The notes under the pieces: generated by a model
Database searches by the model: none
What the model was told of the DNA's origin: nothing
What the model saw: the letters and a program-made list of their open reading frames with translations, nothing else
Made by a program: the position numbers and the translations under genes
DNA from: Pseudofrankia coriaricola
Lineage (GTDB): Bacteria; Actinomycetota; Actinomycetes; Frankiales; Frankiaceae
Reading direction: 5' to 3'
Length of the DNA stretch: 60,613 nt
NCBI RefSeq assembly: GCF_001854805.1
Contig: NZ_MBLO01000016.1
Coordinates: forward strand, 1 to 60,613
Shown here: positions 16,781 to 25,826 of the stretch, one piece after another
Layout of the letters: every line of letters begins with the position of its first letter
Position numbering within the stretch: position 1 is the first letter of the stretch

Positions 16781-17956
16781 ATGGTCGGGGAGCGTGACCG
16801 TGTGCCGAGGCCACGTCGTCCCGCGCCCAGCCCGGCCTTCACCATCAGGGATGGCGCCAGTCGGCTTGGTGGTGCCCTGCGCAGGCGAGTGTCGCTAGTC
16901 CATCCTCGGCGGCACCCGTCCGGCATGGAGGGCGGGACGTTGGGTGACCGCGACTCGATCGTGGCCTGTGCGGTGTACCGCAATGGCGAACGCGACGCCC
17001 ACCCGTGCGGGTTCGACGCGGCGCTGCGCGCCGTACGTGCCGGACACAACGGTTTTGTCTGGCTCGGCCTGTACGAGCCGTCCGAGCACGACCTGTCGGC
17101 GGTGGCAGCCACCTTCGGGCTGCACCCCCTCGCGGTGGAGGACGCCAGCTACAACCATCAGCGCCCCAAGCTGGAACGCTACGACGACACCCTGTTCGTC
17201 GTGCTGAAGACCATCCGCTACGTCGAGCACGACGAGATCTCCGCGAGTTCCGAGATCGTCGAAACTGGGCAGATCATGGTCTTCCTCGGCTCCGACTTCG
17301 TGGTCACCGTCCGCCATGGCGCGTACGGCGAGCTGCAGACCCTGCGTGCCCGGCTGGAAGCCCGTCCGCGCCTGCTCGCCCGCGGCCCCGCCACGGTGCT
17401 GCACGCCATCGCCGACCACATCGTCGATGACTACCTGAAGGTCGCCGACCGTGTGGAGACCGACATCGACTCCATCGAGAACGCGGTGTTCGACCACCGG
17501 ATCCGCTTCCCCGACGCGGGCGCCGTCTACCAGCTCAAACGGGAGGTGGTGGAGTTCAAGCACGCCGTCCTGCCGTTAGCCGCCCCGCTGTGGGCTCTCG
17601 CCGACCCCGACAGCAGCGTCGGCATGGTTCCCCGTGAGGTCCGCAGCTACTTCCGTGACGTCGAGGACCACCTGAACCGGGTCACCGAACGCATCGCCGG
17701 GTTCGATGACGTGCTCGGCTCCCTCCTGCAGGCGACACTCGCCCAGGTCTCCGTCGCCCAGAACGAAGACATGCGCAAGATCAGCGCCTGGGTTGCCATC
17801 GCCGCCGTCCCTACCGCGACCGCAGGCATCTACGGCATGAACTTCGACCACATGCCCGAACTGCACCAGGCCTGGGGCTACCCCGCCGCCCTGGCATTCA
17901 TTGCCATCGTCTGTGTGGCGCTGCACCGCGCTTTCAAACGCAACGGCTGGCTGTAG
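16781..17956 (+). CDS. CorA-family Mg2+/Co2+ channel, second copy
   Basis: Up to 391 residues with the same architecture: HQRPKLERYDDTLFVVLKT in the cytoplasmic domain, YGMNF before the last helix, and a basic tail ending FKRNGWL. The start is uncertain: ATG 16781 gives a long Arg/Pro-rich leader, while ATG 16925 gives about 343 residues, equal in length to its neighbour. It may supply Mg2+, or Co2+ in keeping with the Co/Ni efflux genes nearby. No operator is recognised in front of it. Confidence 0.9.
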   Translation: MVGERDRVPRPRRPAPSPAFTIRDGASRLGGALRRRVSLVHPRRHPSGMEGGTLGDRDSIVACAVYRNGERDAHPCGFDAALRAVRAGHNGFVWLGLYEPSEHDLSAVAATFGLHPLAVEDASYNHQRPKLERYDDTLFVVLKTIRYVEHDEISASSEIVETGQIMVFLGSDFVVTVRHGAYGELQTLRARLEARPRLLARGPATVLHAIADHIVDDYLKVADRVETDIDSIENAVFDHRIRFPDAGAVYQLKREVVEFKHAVLPLAAPLWALADPDSSVGMVPREVRSYFRDVEDHLNRVTERIAGFDDVLGSLLQATLAQVSVAQNEDMRKISAWVAIAAVPTATAGIYGMNFDHMPELHQAWGYPAALAFIAIVCVALHRAFKRNGWL

Positions 17957-18126
17957 ACCCGCGCCGCTGTCACGGTTGCCGGTCTCACCGTCGTCGGAAT
18001 ACCCGGTGCCCGCGCTGCGATCACCGCGCTCGTCCGCGCGGCCCCCGCCCGGACCGCTCGACAGAGCAGCGGCGGCCACGGCCACAACACACAGCAGTCC
18101 GATCCGGCGGATCCGACCTTGTCTTC

Positions 18127-18726
18127 TCATGACGCTATCCCCGCCGTCGTTCGTCCGCCGACGGTGGGATCAGCGTCTGCTGGCGGTGCGGGCTCTCGCC
18201 GCACGGCCAGTGCACCGAAACCGACGACCGCGGCGATGCTGACCGCGACGCCGAGAGCGGGGATGTTGCCGATGTTCGCGATCGGGAACGCCAGCGCGGC
18301 GAGCCCGATCAGGATCACCGTCCACCGCGGCGCGACACCGCGCAGTGCGATCGCGCACATCAGGAGCATCAGCGGGAAGCCCAGCCCGAGGGGTTTGATC
18401 AGGACGGCCGCGCCGCCCCGGTCCACCAGGGAGACGTCTCCGAGGGCGACGTGGATCGCGTCGAAGCCGTAGGCGACGTTGCCTGCGATCCCGATCGCGC
18501 CCACGACCAGCAGCGCGGCCCCGAACGCGCCGGACGTCCAGGTCGCGACACGGATCAGTACGAGCGTGTAGGCGACGGCGCCGAGGACGTGGAAGACCCC
18601 GCCCGCGGAGTCGGACTCCCAGCCGCGCAGGGCGTAGAGGACGGTGGCGACCAGGTAGAGGACGGGCGCGACGACGAGTGACGCGCTCAGCAGCCGATCG
18701 GCTTGTGAGCCGGGGACGGCATTCAC
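18127..18726 (-). CDS. Integral membrane protein of unknown function
   Basis: 199 residues with about six hydrophobic helices (LLSASLVVAPVLYLVATVLY, AYTLVLIRVATW, AALLVVGAIGIAGNVAYG and later ones). GTG start at 18726 is preceded by AAGGAG in the right place. It is divergent from the sensor kinase gene and so may be a target or accessory of that system. No catalytic or transport motif is recognised. Confidence 0.75.
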   Translation of the reverse strand: MNAVPGSQADRLLSASLVVAPVLYLVATVLYALRGWESDSAGGVFHVLGAVAYTLVLIRVATWTSGAFGAALLVVGAIGIAGNVAYGFDAIHVALGDVSLVDRGGAAVLIKPLGLGFPLMLLMCAIALRGVAPRWTVILIGLAALAFPIANIGNIPALGVAVSIAAVVGFGALAVRREPAPPADADPTVGGRTTAGIAS

Positions 18727-18866
18727 GGGAAGCTCCTTGTGGGTCGGTCTGGATCGGACCCGACCACCGTCGCGGCGCGACCGCGGCGACACATCCGAGC
18801 AGACCCGGCGGGGTTGCAGGGTTATCCCGGTACCGCGCGGCAAGCGCCCCGGTGCACCATGTGGCT

Positions 18867-20804
18867 GTGCTTCGGATCCCGCCGCGCGTGTCGGGACCGG
18901 CGAGCGGCGTCGCCGTCACGGCGCTGGTGGCGGGCGGTTTCGCCCTCGGGGTCCGGCTCGACAATCTGCACAACGGCCTGCTCGGCGTCGCCTTCACCAC
19001 CGTGGGGCTTTACGTGGTGTGGCAGCGGGCGGCCAACCGTGAGGCCTGGCTTTTCGTCGCCACCGGGGTGGCACAGGCGGCGATGTTCGCGGCCCGCCAG
19101 TACGGCCTGCGCACCCCCGCGCTGCCCGCCGCCTCCTGGATCGGCTGGCTCGGTGTGTGGCCGCTCCCGCTGGTGTTCGTGCTGACCGCGGTCACTCTCA
19201 TGAGCTTCCCGACCGGGCGGCTGCCCTCGCCCGCGTGGCGGGCGGTTGTCGGGACGCTGACCGTGCTGGGCGTCGCGCTCGCGGCGATGTCGGCGCTGTG
19301 GCCGGTCGAGTACGAGCGGGTGCCGCTGGCCGCGCCGCACCCGCTGCACATCCCGGGCGCCGCGGCCGCGGCCGCCATCCACCCCTGGGCGGCAGCGATT
19401 GGCTACCCGGCGTTCCAGCTCGTCTGGGTGGTGTGCGCGATCGCGCGGCTGGCACACGCGCAGGGTGATGAGTCCCGGCAGTTGCGCTGGTTCGTCTTCG
19501 CCGTGGCGGCGACGGGGGCGGTGATGGCCGTGGGGCTGATCGGGTGGGGCACACCCGAGCCCGGGCTGCTGGCCGTGCCGCTGGTTCCCGTGGCGGCGGG
19601 GGCGGCCATCCTGAAGTACCGCCTCTACGACGTCGACCCGGTGATCAACGCGACGCTCGTCTGGGGCGCGATGGCGGCGGTGGTCACCCTCGGGTACGCC
19701 GTCATCGTCGTCGCCGTCGGCAGCCTGATCGGTGGTTCGGGCACGCTGCTCGCGCTGCCGGCCACCGCGCTGGTCGCCGTGGCGTTCGAGCCGCTGCGCC
19801 GCCGCGCCCAGCGTGCGGCGGACCGGATCGTCTACGGCCGTCGCGCCACCCCGTACGAGGCCCTGTCACGGCTGTCCGCCCAGCTGACGGGCCCGTCGAG
19901 CGGACTGCTCGACGGGCTGTGCGCCACGGTCGCCGAAGGCACGGGTGCGCGGCGGGTTGTGCTGTGGACGGGACCCGCCGACGAGCTGCGCGCGGTGTCG
20001 GCGTGGCCGGCGGGGTGTCCGGGCGAGGTGCGCACCTTCGACGAGCTGGCGCTCGGCGGGCGCGCGGTGCCGGTGGCACACGGTGGCCGGACCGTCGGCG
20101 CGCTCGCCGTGACGGCGGGAGCGCGTGGCTCGTTGACCTCCCAGGAACGCGGTCTGCTCGCCGACCTGGCCGCCCAGGCGGGTCTCGCCCTGGAGCTGCG
20201 CGCCAGCGCCCAGCGCCTGGTCGCCGCGGGCGACGAGGCCCGGCGCCGGCTGGAGCGCGACCTGCACGACGGGGCCCAGCAGCGGCTGGTCACCGTCGCG
20301 ATGGAGCTCGGCGCGCTCGCCCAGGCCGCCGACGGCGCCGCCGCGTTCGCCGAACGGGCCGAGTCGGCCCGCCAACAGCTGCTGCAAGCCACCGCCGAGC
20401 TGCGCGAGACCGCGCGCGGGCTGCACCCGGCCGTGCTCACCCAGGACGGGTTGGAGGCCGCGCTCGGCTATCTCGCCGACCGGTCCGCCGTTCCGGTGCG
20501 CCTGCGCGTCGCCGTGGACCGCCGGCTGGCGCCCACGGTGGAGGCGACGGCGTATTTCGTCGTCAGCGAGGGCCTCACGAACGCGGCCAAGCACGCCAAT
20601 GCCCGGATCACGACCGTCACCGCGGAGCTGACCGCGCACGGGCTGCTGCTGGAGGTCCGCGACGACGGCGTGGGCGGGGCGCAGGCGCGTCCAGGATCCG
20701 GCCTGGAAGGACTCACCGACCGCCTCGCCGCCCTCGACGCCCGGCTGATCGTCGACAGCGGGCCCGCGGGAACGCGGCTGCGGACGGTGATCCCGTGCGG
20801 GTGA
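18867..20804 (+). CDS. Membrane sensor histidine kinase (NarL-type)
   Basis: About 645 residues. The N-terminal half holds 8-10 membrane helices, followed by a GAF-like segment (about 380-490). HisKA_3 has DLHDGAQQRLVTVAMELG and HATPase_c has SEGLTNAAKHAN and DDGVGGAQ. The start is uncertain: GTG at 18852, 18861 or 18867. It overlaps the regulator gene by 10 bp, a clear operon. The large membrane sensor suggests a lipid or membrane-associated signal. Confidence 0.9.
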   Translation: MLRIPPRVSGPASGVAVTALVAGGFALGVRLDNLHNGLLGVAFTTVGLYVVWQRAANREAWLFVATGVAQAAMFAARQYGLRTPALPAASWIGWLGVWPLPLVFVLTAVTLMSFPTGRLPSPAWRAVVGTLTVLGVALAAMSALWPVEYERVPLAAPHPLHIPGAAAAAAIHPWAAAIGYPAFQLVWVVCAIARLAHAQGDESRQLRWFVFAVAATGAVMAVGLIGWGTPEPGLLAVPLVPVAAGAAILKYRLYDVDPVINATLVWGAMAAVVTLGYAVIVVAVGSLIGGSGTLLALPATALVAVAFEPLRRRAQRAADRIVYGRRATPYEALSRLSAQLTGPSSGLLDGLCATVAEGTGARRVVLWTGPADELRAVSAWPAGCPGEVRTFDELALGGRAVPVAHGGRTVGALAVTAGARGSLTSQERGLLADLAAQAGLALELRASAQRLVAAGDEARRRLERDLHDGAQQRLVTVAMELGALAQAADGAAAFAERAESARQQLLQATAELRETARGLHPAVLTQDGLEAALGYLADRSAVPVRLRVAVDRRLAPTVEATAYFVVSEGLTNAAKHANARITTVTAELTAHGLLLEVRDDGVGGAQARPGSGLEGLTDRLAALDARLIVDSGPAGTRLRTVIPCG

Positions 20805-21439
20805 TGCTGGCGGACGACGCCGTCCTGTTCCGGGAGGGGCTGGCCCGCATCCTGACCGAGATGGGCTTCGACGTCACCGGCCAGTACGCCGACGGAGACA
20901 CGCTGGTCGCCATGGCACGCGGCAACCCACCCGACGTGGCGGTGTTGGACCTACGGATGCCACCGGGCTTCGCCGACGAGGGCATCGAGGCCGCGCGGGC
21001 CATCCGAGCCGCCGCACCATCGGTCGGGCTGATGCTGCTGTCGCAGTACGTGGAAGTGCACCACGCCCTTCGACTGATGACCGAGTTCGACGGCGGGGTC
21101 GGCTACCTGCTCAAGGATCGCGTCTCCAACCTGGACGTCTTCGGCGCCGAGCTGCGCAACGTCGCCGCCGGAGGCACGGCGATCGATCCCGAGCTGGTCG
21201 TCCGGCTCGTCACCCGCCGCCGCGAGGACGACCCACTGGCCAGACTCACGGACCGCGAACGGGCAGTGCTGGCCCTGATGGCACGCGGACACTCCAACAC
21301 CGCCATCGCCACCGACCTCTACCTCGCCGTGAAGACCGTCGAAGCCCACGTAACCTCGATCTTCACGAAACTCGACCTGGCGCCAGGCGATCGCGAACAC
21401 AGACGCGTACTCGCCGTCCTACGCTTCCTACGCGCATAG
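20795..21439 (+). CDS. LuxR/NarL-family response regulator
   Basis: 214 residues. Receiver with MLADDAVLFREGL, phosphoacceptor in LDLRMPP, and lysine in LLKDR; C-terminal LuxR HTH with LTDRERAVLALMARG and VKTVEAHVTSIFTKL. GTG start at 20795 overlaps the kinase end, giving translational coupling. Close in design to the regulator at 1144, so the window holds two kinase/regulator pairs of the same type. Confidence 0.94.
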   Translation: MRVMLADDAVLFREGLARILTEMGFDVTGQYADGDTLVAMARGNPPDVAVLDLRMPPGFADEGIEAARAIRAAAPSVGLMLLSQYVEVHHALRLMTEFDGGVGYLLKDRVSNLDVFGAELRNVAAGGTAIDPELVVRLVTRRREDDPLARLTDRERAVLALMARGHSNTAIATDLYLAVKTVEAHVTSIFTKLDLAPGDREHRRVLAVLRFLRA

Positions 21440-21736
21440 CCGGGAGCACGCCGAGGCGCGGCGGCGGAAGCTGGTCGCCGACGTCGGGATCACCCGCGTG
21501 GACGCCACTATCCCCGCTGGATCGACTCCGTCTTGCAGGCCCTCTGCCACGATCCCGACCATCAAGTCCATGGCGGACTCACCGCGTTAACCCCCAGGTG
21601 AGCGCCTGGCTGGGCCGCGACCACGGACACAGACCCTCCGAGGTAGCCGATAGATCGGGCACGCGACCTTTCGATGTGCGCGGTTCGGTCAAGCCTGGCG
21701 TCGTACTGCTTAGTGATCCTGGGGACAACGGCCGCC

Positions 21737-21769
21737 GGGTGTGCGAAGGAAGATCATTTTCGCACACCC
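21737..21769. terminator. Bidirectional hairpin terminator
   Basis: Perfect 11-bp inverted repeat GGGTGTGCGAA / TTCGCACACCC with an 11-nt loop. It lies between the convergent response regulator and antiporter genes and is followed by a short T run on the plus strand. Confidence 0.8.
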
Positions 21770-21778
21770 TTTGGCCCT

Positions 21779-23125
21779 CTAGCCAGCAGTCGACGCGGAA
21801 CTACCAGCCGGCACGCTGTCTCCCCAGGCCAACGGTTGGCGAGGAGCCTCCTCGACGACCTCGTCGCGGCGGCGTATCGCCCAGCGCAGCGTAGGCCCGG
21901 CCATGATCGACGTGACGATGGCGACCAGCACGATGGTCGTGTACATGGCCGTCGTCAGGACCCCCAGTTGAACTCCGACGGTGGCGACCACGATCTGCAC
22001 GACCCCGCGCGCGTTGAGGCCCGCGCCGAGCGCGAGCCCGGTCCAGTGGTCGAGGCCTCCGGCGCGGGCTCCAGCGTAGGCCCCGACGAACTTGCCGACG
22101 ACAGCCAGGAGGAGCACGACGACCGCGACCAAGGCGGTGCTCGGGTGCAGCAGCGCACGCAGGTCGGTACGGAAGCCGGCGGTCGCGAAGAACAGCGGCG
22201 CAAGCACACCTAGCACCACGGTCCGCAGCGGCGCGAGCTCGGCTGGGCGAAGCTCCCGTCCGGCGCCGAGCACCGTCCCGACCGCGAAGGCGCCCAGGAT
22301 GGCCTCCAGACCCATCGCCTGGGTGGCGGCTGCCGCCGCGAAGATCGTCACGAAGACGACGGCGAGCGGGCCGTTCGTCCCGCCGTGATGGCGGGCCCAC
22401 CTGAGCGGCGCGTTGCCCACCACCCGACCGAGAACGACCGCGCCGACCACCGTCACGGCCACCCAGCCAATCGTCTTCGCGATGTCACCGGCGTGCGCGC
22501 CGGTCGTCGCTTGCGCCGAGACGACCCCGAGGAGCAGCCAGCCACACACGTCGTCGACGGTGGCCGCGGCCAGCGTGAGCTGCCCGATCTCGCGGTGGAT
22601 CATTCTCAGGTCGAGGAGAATCTTGGCGATGATCGGAATCGCGCTCACGGCCAGGGCGACGCCCAGGAACAACGCGAAGGTCGTCCGGTCAACCCCGGCG
22701 GGAACGAGCCGCGAGGGCAGGAGGAGGCCGGCGCCGATGCCCAGGCCCAGCGGGATGACCAGGCCGCCGAGACTCACGGGAACGGTCGCAGCGACCTTGC
22801 CGCGCAGGAACCGTGTGTCGATTTCGATGCCCGTCAGCCCGACCAGCAGCACCAGGCCGACCTGGGCGACGGCGTCGATCAGGTTGGCCTGGACGGCGAC
22901 GCGGGGGAACAGCCAGCCGGACAGGCTCGGCGTGGCCGCGCCCAGCAGCGACGGGCCGAGCGCGATCCCGGCCAGGAGCTCGCCGACCACCGCGGGCATC
23001 TTGACCCGGGCCGCAGCGGCGCCGAGCAGACGGGCCACGAGCACCAGCAGGCTGATCTGGAGCAGGAAGACAAGCAGCCGGTGGCCCGGAATCGACGCGA
23101 CGATCGTGGCGGACGCGACGGGCAT
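21779..23125 (-). CDS. Cation/proton antiporter, CPA2 (KefB/NapA-like)
   Basis: 448 residues with 12-13 membrane helices and no cytosolic RCK domain. Motifs are PAVVGELLAGIALGPSLLG, LLVGLTGIEID, VDDVCGWLLL (the conserved Asp pair of the ion site) and a late LNARGVVQIVVA. ATG 23125 is chosen because CTGGAG sits just upstream. Exchanges Na+ or K+ for H+. Similar antiporters are found in aromatic polyketide clusters, and this one is the last gene before the cluster, but membership is not certain. Confidence 0.9.
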   Translation of the reverse strand: MPVASATIVASIPGHRLLVFLLQISLLVLVARLLGAAAARVKMPAVVGELLAGIALGPSLLGAATPSLSGWLFPRVAVQANLIDAVAQVGLVLLVGLTGIEIDTRFLRGKVAATVPVSLGGLVIPLGLGIGAGLLLPSRLVPAGVDRTTFALFLGVALAVSAIPIIAKILLDLRMIHREIGQLTLAAATVDDVCGWLLLGVVSAQATTGAHAGDIAKTIGWVAVTVVGAVVLGRVVGNAPLRWARHHGGTNGPLAVVFVTIFAAAAATQAMGLEAILGAFAVGTVLGAGRELRPAELAPLRTVVLGVLAPLFFATAGFRTDLRALLHPSTALVAVVVLLLAVVGKFVGAYAGARAGGLDHWTGLALGAGLNARGVVQIVVATVGVQLGVLTTAMYTTIVLVAIVTSIMAGPTLRWAIRRRDEVVEEAPRQPLAWGDSVPAGSSASTAG

Positions 23126-23400
23126 GCATTCTCCAGGAAGGGTCGCCGCCGCCCATCGGACGGGAGGCGGGTGGCGAATCGTCGGCAAGGCGAAGAACCC
23201 CGGTTCCGGCCGGCCAACTTGTCGCGGGTGCAGCCTGGCGCCCGCGGCTCAAATCACGCTCAAGTGTCCAGCCGGCCGGCGGGCCGCGAGGCCAGCCGGC
23301 CTCCGCCACCTGCCGTCGCGAGTTCGTGGCTGTCATCGCCGGGATCCCGTGGCCGGGTCACGGCGCGCCGGACGATGGTTGGTCGTCCCTCGAGTGACAT

Positions 23401-24339
23401 TTGAGCGCCTGCCGCGAACGTGTCGGCGTGCCCATCCTGACCGGCGAGCCCAGACTCGAGGAGATAGCCGACGGAATTCAGGCGTTCGTGCAGCCGGACG
23501 GCGGCTGGTGCCTGAACAACGCCGGCCTGCTGCTCACTCCAGGTGGCAGCCTTCTCATCGACACCGCGGCCACCGAGGCGCGCGCCCGGCTTCTTCGCGC
23601 GTTCGCGGTGGAGGCGGCGGGCACCCCGCCCACGATGCTTGTCAACACGCATTCGCACGGCGACCATACCTTCGGGAACTTCATGTTTCCCGAAGCCAGT
23701 TTGGTGGGAAACGATCGCACCAGGCGGGAGGCTGCCGAGGCCGGGCTCCACCTCACCCGGCTGTGGCCCGAGGTCGGTTGGGGCGCCGTTGAAGTGGTGC
23801 TGCCCGACGTTACCTTCAGCGAACGAATGACCATCTACCGGGACGGGCTCGAGATTGAGCTGCGCTCCTTTGGGCCAGCACACAGCGCCTGTGACACGGT
23901 CGTCTGGCTACCACGTCAGCGTGTGCTGTTCGCCGGCGATCTGGTCATGTCCGGGGTTACGCCGTTCGTCCTGACAGGATCGGTCGCGGGGCTGCGATCG
24001 GCGGTGGCGGGGCTGCGGGAGCTCGGTGCGGTCACCATTGTTCCCGGGCATGGACCGGTGGGCGGGCCGGAACTCCTGGACGCCACCGAGCGCTATCTGG
24101 ACTGGCTGACCGGGCTTGCCCGATCTGGTCTCGACCAGGGGCTGACCCCCCTGCGAGCTGCCCGGGAGGCCAAGCTCGGCGAGTTCGCCGAGCTGCTCGA
24201 CCCCGAGCGGCTGGCGCCGAACCTGCACCGGGCGTACGACGAGCTGCGCGGCGGCGGCCCCGGGTCGTTCGCGGCAGTCGATCAGCTGTTCACCGAGATG
24301 GTGGAACTTCACGGACGCCTTCCCACATGCCATGCCTGA
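23401..24339 (+). CDS. Metallo-beta-lactamase-fold protein, possible polyketide cyclase/hydrolase
   Basis: About 300 residues. Binuclear metal motif THSHGDHT, later histidines in GPAHSACDTVVWL and VPGHGPVGG, and Asp in FAGDLVM: an intact MBL site. The annotated start is a TTG at 23401; the GTG at 23428 (before PILTGEPRLEE) is equally possible. ActIV of actinorhodin, a bicyclase, is an MBL-fold protein of similar length, so a role in closing or releasing the polyketide is plausible. It lies at the left edge of the cluster, in the same direction as the tailoring genes. Confidence 0.78.
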   Translation: MSACRERVGVPILTGEPRLEEIADGIQAFVQPDGGWCLNNAGLLLTPGGSLLIDTAATEARARLLRAFAVEAAGTPPTMLVNTHSHGDHTFGNFMFPEASLVGNDRTRREAAEAGLHLTRLWPEVGWGAVEVVLPDVTFSERMTIYRDGLEIELRSFGPAHSACDTVVWLPRQRVLFAGDLVMSGVTPFVLTGSVAGLRSAVAGLRELGAVTIVPGHGPVGGPELLDATERYLDWLTGLARSGLDQGLTPLRAAREAKLGEFAELLDPERLAPNLHRAYDELRGGGPGSFAAVDQLFTEMVELHGRLPTCHA

Positions 24340-24619
24340 GGCCGAACACCTTTTGCGCTGTCACCCCTTTCCTGGTCCGGAATCCGTGCACCTGAGCCGC
24401 GCGGCGCCGACGACGTCTCCGGCGGGAGGCCCAGCCGCACCGCTTGCTTTTTAGTCAGACTCTAGCGGCGCTACACAACGAGCTACCAGGGTTTGGACAA
24501 CCAGTAGCAACGCGTTGTCCGGCACCGAGAGATGTCCGACGTCCTCGTCCCAGTCCGCACGCTGTCCGCGTCGACGGACGACCATACGAACATTTTCGGC
24601 AGCCCGGGAGGAAATGCAG

Positions 24620-25672
24620 ATGACGTTGATCAGGAGCAGCTCATCCATCCCTGACGGAGTGAGCGGCCCGTCTCCCGTGACGATGCTGCGAGATCTCTCA
24701 CTCGCGTCCGCCGCGCCGGCAGCGCTGCGGGCCGCCATCCAGATCGGAGTCGCCGACGAGATCGCGGATGCGCCGGTGGGCGTCGAACGGCTCGCCGCGG
24801 CCCTCAAGGTCAACGCGGCCGTGCTCGTCCGCCTGTTGCGCAATCTGCGGTGCTACGGGGTCTTCGCCGAGACCGAGGGCGGCATCGTGCACACCCCTGT
24901 CTCCCGGCTGCTGCGGAGCGACGCCGCCACGAGCCTCAGATCGTGGGTGCTGTGGGTCACCGAACCATGGGCGTGGCAGTTGTGGCCCGATCTGGAGCAG
25001 GCGGTGCGATCGGGGCGTGGAGCGTTCGAGGACACGTACGGCAGGGACTTCTTCACGCACCTTCACAAAGAGTGGCCCGAATCGACCGAGATCTTCAACC
25101 AGTCGCAGACGGAGCTGAGCCGGCTGACATCCGCGGCCCTCGCCGCGACGTTGGATCTCAGCGAGATCAAGACCTTCGCCGATGTCGGAGGCGGCCGCGG
25201 ATACACTCTCGCGACCCTGCTGGAAGCCAATCCGCACCTGCACGGGACGCTTGTCGATCTTCCTGCCGCGGTCATGCATCCGGATCCGCGGCTGCACCCA
25301 GACGGCACCCTGGCGTCGCGATCCCGGGTAATGGAGGGGGACTGCCTCCAGGAAGTCCCGGTCGAGGCAGATGTGTACCTCTTCAAGAGCATTCTCGAAT
25401 GGGACGACGAGAAGACGGTGACCGCCCTCCGTAACGCTGCCCGAGCGGGTCGGCCCGGAAGTCGCGTACTCGTCGTGACGAATCTCATCGATGACAGTCC
25501 TGAAATCAGGTACGCAACCGGTATCGACCTGCTCTTCCTGCTCAACACGAACGGGAAGCGGCACACGAGGACCGGGGTCACCAGGCTCGTGGAAAAAGCG
25601 GGCCTGAGGCTTGACGGCGTCAGCCCCGCCGGACAACTCCTGCACGTGATCGAAACGACCGTGCCCGGCTGA
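24620..25672 (+). CDS. SAM-dependent O-methyltransferase-family protein (DnrK/TcmN class)
   Basis: 350 residues: N-terminal dimerisation winged helix (about 20-100) and C-terminal Rossmann domain with the SAM loop FADVGGGRGYTLATLLEAN. The loop that in many family members carries the catalytic His reads ILEWDDEK, without His, as in the anthracycline enzymes DnrK and RdmB, where methylation is driven by proximity or is replaced by hydroxylation. ATG 24620 is chosen for GGGAGG at 24606-24611. Probably modifies the aglycone. Methylation or hydroxylation cannot be told apart by eye. Confidence 0.85.
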   Translation: MTLIRSSSSIPDGVSGPSPVTMLRDLSLASAAPAALRAAIQIGVADEIADAPVGVERLAAALKVNAAVLVRLLRNLRCYGVFAETEGGIVHTPVSRLLRSDAATSLRSWVLWVTEPWAWQLWPDLEQAVRSGRGAFEDTYGRDFFTHLHKEWPESTEIFNQSQTELSRLTSAALAATLDLSEIKTFADVGGGRGYTLATLLEANPHLHGTLVDLPAAVMHPDPRLHPDGTLASRSRVMEGDCLQEVPVEADVYLFKSILEWDDEKTVTALRNAARAGRPGSRVLVVTNLIDDSPEIRYATGIDLLFLLNTNGKRHTRTGVTRLVEKAGLRLDGVSPAGQLLHVIETTVPG

Positions 25673-25826
25673 TGGCTCCGCCGCCCGCGCCGGCGGCATG
25701 TCGAGGTGCCCGCCGACAGCCCCTGGATCGCCCGATCCGACCCGGCTCCGGTCGTGTGGATGGCCCGTCAGGCGGCCGCGGGTGCGGGTGCGCCGTCACG
25801 CTGATCGAAGAACTGAGGAGTCCACG

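Noticed and set aside
21440-21600. Possible transposase tail (RWIDSVLQALCHDPDHQ...) after the LuxR-type regulator
   Set aside because: Similarity to transposase C-termini is vague, and no other part of an insertion sequence or inverted repeat is visible.
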